From: Pseudoxanthomonas sangjuensis
Lineage (GTDB): Bacteria > Pseudomonadota > Gammaproteobacteria > Xanthomonadales > Xanthomonadaceae
Reading direction: 5' to 3'
Assembly: GCF_010211755.1 (NCBI RefSeq)
Contig: NZ_PDWR01000014.1
Span: forward strand, 23,579-87,578
DNA length: 64,000 nucleotides
The position numbers and the translations under genes are program-made. Positions 62,151-64,000 of this stretch are shown here, piece by piece. A model generated the notes under the pieces. That model searched no databases and was not told the origin of the DNA. It saw only the letters and a list, made by a program, of their open reading frames with translations. Each line of letters opens with the position of its first letter. The first letter of the stretch is position 1.

Positions 62151-62555
62151 TCATTGCCCGGGAAGCGTCGCGTGCTCGAGCAGATCCGCCGCCAGCTTGG
62201 CCCAAGGCGGACGCTGGCTGGCGAACAGCGCTTCGGCGGGGGCGAAGCACGCGGGATCGTCCAGGCTGCCGGCGTAGATCGTGACCATTTCCGGCGCCGC
62301 CTCGGGGGTGCCGAAAAGCAGGGAGCCGCACTCGGAACAGAAATTGCGCACGGCGGCCAGGCCGCTGCCGCCGCGGATGCGCGACGCCTTCACGGGGCCG
62401 GAGCAGGCGAACGATGCCCTGGGAACGCCCAGGACGGGAACGCCGCCGCTGCCCGATGCGCGCTGGCAGTCGCGGCAATGGCAGACGGCCGCGAACAGGG
62501 CAGGACCCGGCGACTCGTATCGCACTGCACCGCAGAGGCAGCGGCCGGTGAACAT
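62151..62555 (-). CDS. GFA (glutathione-dependent formaldehyde-activating) domain protein
   Basis: 134-residue zinc protein. The two zinc sites are formed by GRCLCGAVRYES, AVCHCRDCQRASGSG and RNFCSECGSLLF. GFA-fold members include S-hydroxymethylglutathione synthase and CENP-V; this is a generic family with unknown substrates. The start at 62555 (MFTGRCLCGAV) is chosen because upstream residues are not conserved. It is convergent with the permease and precedes miaB with a 60-bp gap. Confidence 0.88.
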   Translation of the reverse strand: MFTGRCLCGAVRYESPGPALFAAVCHCRDCQRASGSGGVPVLGVPRASFACSGPVKASRIRGGSGLAAVRNFCSECGSLLFGTPEAAPEMVTIYAGSLDDPACFAPAEALFASQRPPWAKLAADLLEHATLPGQ

Positions 62556-62615
62556 GGGGACTCCGTCGTCGATGGCAGGGGGCGCAACCACTCCAGGCCG
62601 GGGAGAACGCCCGTC

Positions 62616-64000
62616 CTACGTCGTCGCCACGCGCCCGCGCAGCGAGTTGGTCAGCGCTTCGGTGATGACGACGTCGACGAACTGGCCGATCAGCCGTGGG
62701 TGGCCGGGGAAGTTCACCGAGCGCATGTTCTCGGTCTTGCCGGTCAGCTCGTTCGGGTTCTTCTTCGACGGGCCTTCGACCAGCACCGACTGCACCGTGC
62801 CGACCATCGCCTGCGAGATCTTCGCCGCATGCGCATTGATGTGCGATTGCAGGCGTTCGAGGCGCGAATGCTTGGTCGCGTCGCCGACGTCGTCCGGCAG
62901 GTCCGCGGCCGGCGTGCCCGGGCGGCGCGAGTAGATGAAGCTGAAGCTCTGGTCGAAGCCGACGTCCTCGATCAGCTTCATCGTCTTGTCGAAGTCGGCG
63001 TCGGTCTCGCCGGGGAAGCCGACGATGAAGTCCGAGCTGATCGAGATGTCGGGGCGCACCGCGCGCAGCTTGCGCAGTTTCTGCTTGAACTCCAGCGCGG
63101 TGTAGCCGCGTTTCATCGCCGACAGGATGCGGTCGCTGCCGCTCTGCACCGGCAGGTGCAGGAAGTTGGCGAGTTTCGGCACGTCGCGGTAGGCCTCGAC
63201 CAGCGAGTCGCTGAACTCCAGCGGATGCGAGGTGGTGAAGCGGATGCGGCCAATGCCGTCGATCTCGGCGATGGCACGGATCAGCAAGCCAAGGTCCGCG
63301 ATTTCGCCGTCGCCATACGGCCCGCGATAGGCATTGACGTTCTGACCCAGCAGGTTGATCTCGCGCACGCCCTGCGACGCCAGTCGGGCGACTTCGACCA
63401 GCACGTCCTCGAACGGGCGGCTGACTTCGGTGCCGCGGGTGTAGGGCACCACGCAGAACGAGCAGTACTTGCTGCAGCCTTCCATGATCGAGACGAAGGC
63501 GCTGGGGCCTTCGGCGCGCGACTCGGGCAGGCGGTCGAACTTCTCTATCTCGGGGAAGCTGATGTCGACCTGCGGCTTCTTCTGCTCGCGGCGCGCGCGG
63601 ATCAGTTCCGGCAGGCGGTGCAGGGTCTGCGGGCCGAACACCAGGTCGACGTAGGGCGCGCGCTTGACGATGCCTTCGCCTTCCTGCGAGGCCACGCAAC
63701 CGCCGACGCCGATGATGACGTCCGGGTTCTCCTGCTTGAGCAACTTCCAGCGGCCGAGCTGGCTGAACACCTTTTCCTGCGCCTTCTCGCGGATCGAGCA
63801 GGTGTTGACCAGGACCACGTCGGCTTCCGCCGGATCGTCGGTCAGCTCGAGGCCGTCGGAGGCGGCAAGCACGTCGGCCATCTTCGCCGAGTCGTACTCG
63901 TTCATCTGGCAACCGTGCGTCTTGATGTAGAGCTTGCCGCGCACGACCGCGGGCTTGCGCGGCGCGGCGCCGGGCAGCGGGACGAGGGTCGGGGTGGGGG
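62616..64000 (-). CDS. miaB: MiaB, tRNA-2-methylthio-N6-dimethylallyladenosine synthase (5' end missing)
   Basis: Radical-SAM methylthiotransferase that modifies A37 of tRNAs reading UNN codons. The UPF0004 domain begins [20 protein letters not shown] with cysteines for the auxiliary Fe-S cluster, including the Cys in [11 protein letters not shown] and [10 protein letters not shown]; the radical-SAM motif is [18 protein letters not shown] (C-x3-C-x2-C), and the TRAM domain is at the end. The frame stays open through 64000 at the 5' end (residues such as [15 protein letters not shown] precede KLYIK), so the true start probably lies outside the window; a GTG at 63944 is an alternative. Confidence 0.95.
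   Translation of the reverse strand, partial: PTPTLVPLPGAAPRKPAVVRGKLYIKTHGCQMNEYDSAKMADVLAASDGLELTDDPAEADVVLVNTCSIREKAQEKVFSQLGRWKLLKQENPDVIIGVGGCVASQEGEGIVKRAPYVDLVFGPQTLHRLPELIRARREQKKPQVDISFPEIEKFDRLPESRAEGPSAFVSIMEGCSKYCSFCVVPYTRGTEVSRPFEDVLVEVARLASQGVREINLLGQNVNAYRGPYGDGEIADLGLLIRAIAEIDGIGRIRFTTSHPLEFSDSLVEAYRDVPKLANFLHLPVQSGSDRILSAMKRGYTALEFKQKLRKLRAVRPDISISSDFIVGFPGETDADFDKTMKLIEDVGFDQSFSFIYSRRPGTPAADLPDDVGDATKHSRLERLQSHINAHAAKISQAMVGTVQSVLVEGPSKKNPNELTGKTENMRSVNFPGHPRLIGQFVDVVITEALTNSLRGRVATT

Overview
The window reads as a chromosomal segment of a GC-rich gammaproteobacterium of the Xanthomonadaceae/Lysobacteraceae (Xanthomonas, Lysobacter or Luteimonas-like). The gene order murG-murC-ddl-ftsQ-ftsA-ftsZ-lpxC, dciA, secA, mutT/thiE fusion, coaE-pilD-pilC-pilB-pilA-pilR-pilS, sucCD, nadE, bamD/rluD, clpB and miaB/phoH/ybeY/corC supports this, as do the family-typical protein sequences. 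The genus is inference. I see no rRNA, tRNA, CRISPR array, prophage or complete IS element.

Layout. 1-9.1 kb: end of the division and cell-wall cluster (ATGA-coupled genes, a clear terminator after ftsZ), lpxC with its own promoter, dciA divergent from an M23 peptidase. 9.2-13.3 kb: secA and a Nudix/ThiE-like fusion. 13.4-33.1 kb: type IV pilus locus on the minus strand (coaE, pilD, pilC, pilB, pilA, pilR, pilS). It is interrupted by a REP-associated tyrosine transposase inside two REP arrays, a plus-strand sugar cassette of lower GC (GT2, UDP-GlcNAc 2-epimerase-like, LPG-synthase-TM protein, methyltransferase), two GT-C membrane proteins with C-terminal TPRs on either side of pilA, a higBA toxin-antitoxin pair and a nucleotidyltransferase cassette. 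33.3-37.7 kb: sucCD, a DUF559 nuclease-like gene, nadE. 37.9-47.2 kb: bamD, then a plus-strand run rluD, pgeF, DUF3574 lipoprotein, GNAT, NCS2-like permease, DUF4166, gloA and sigma32-controlled clpB. 47.3-57.8 kb: a minus-strand run phoH, ybeY, exported protein, corC, unknown, DUF4105, GH97, corA, cstA, ybdD. 57.9-62.1 kb: a TetR-controlled HlyD/DUF4260/ABC export operon. 62.1-64 kb: a GFA protein and miaB, whose 5' end lies outside the window.

How it fits together. The most interesting region is 16.4-31.5 kb. pilA has a sigma54-type promoter, a near-perfect palindrome about 125 bp upstream where PilR could bind, and a strong terminator. On both sides lie polytopic GT-C/TPR proteins that could transfer a lipid-linked sugar to pilin, and a divergent cassette contains the type of GT2 enzyme that charges polyprenyl phosphate. 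My working hypothesis is a pilin or surface glycosylation module embedded in the pilus locus. At least seven intergenic spaces carry the same REP family, and the presumptive REP-mobilising enzyme sits between the two largest arrays.
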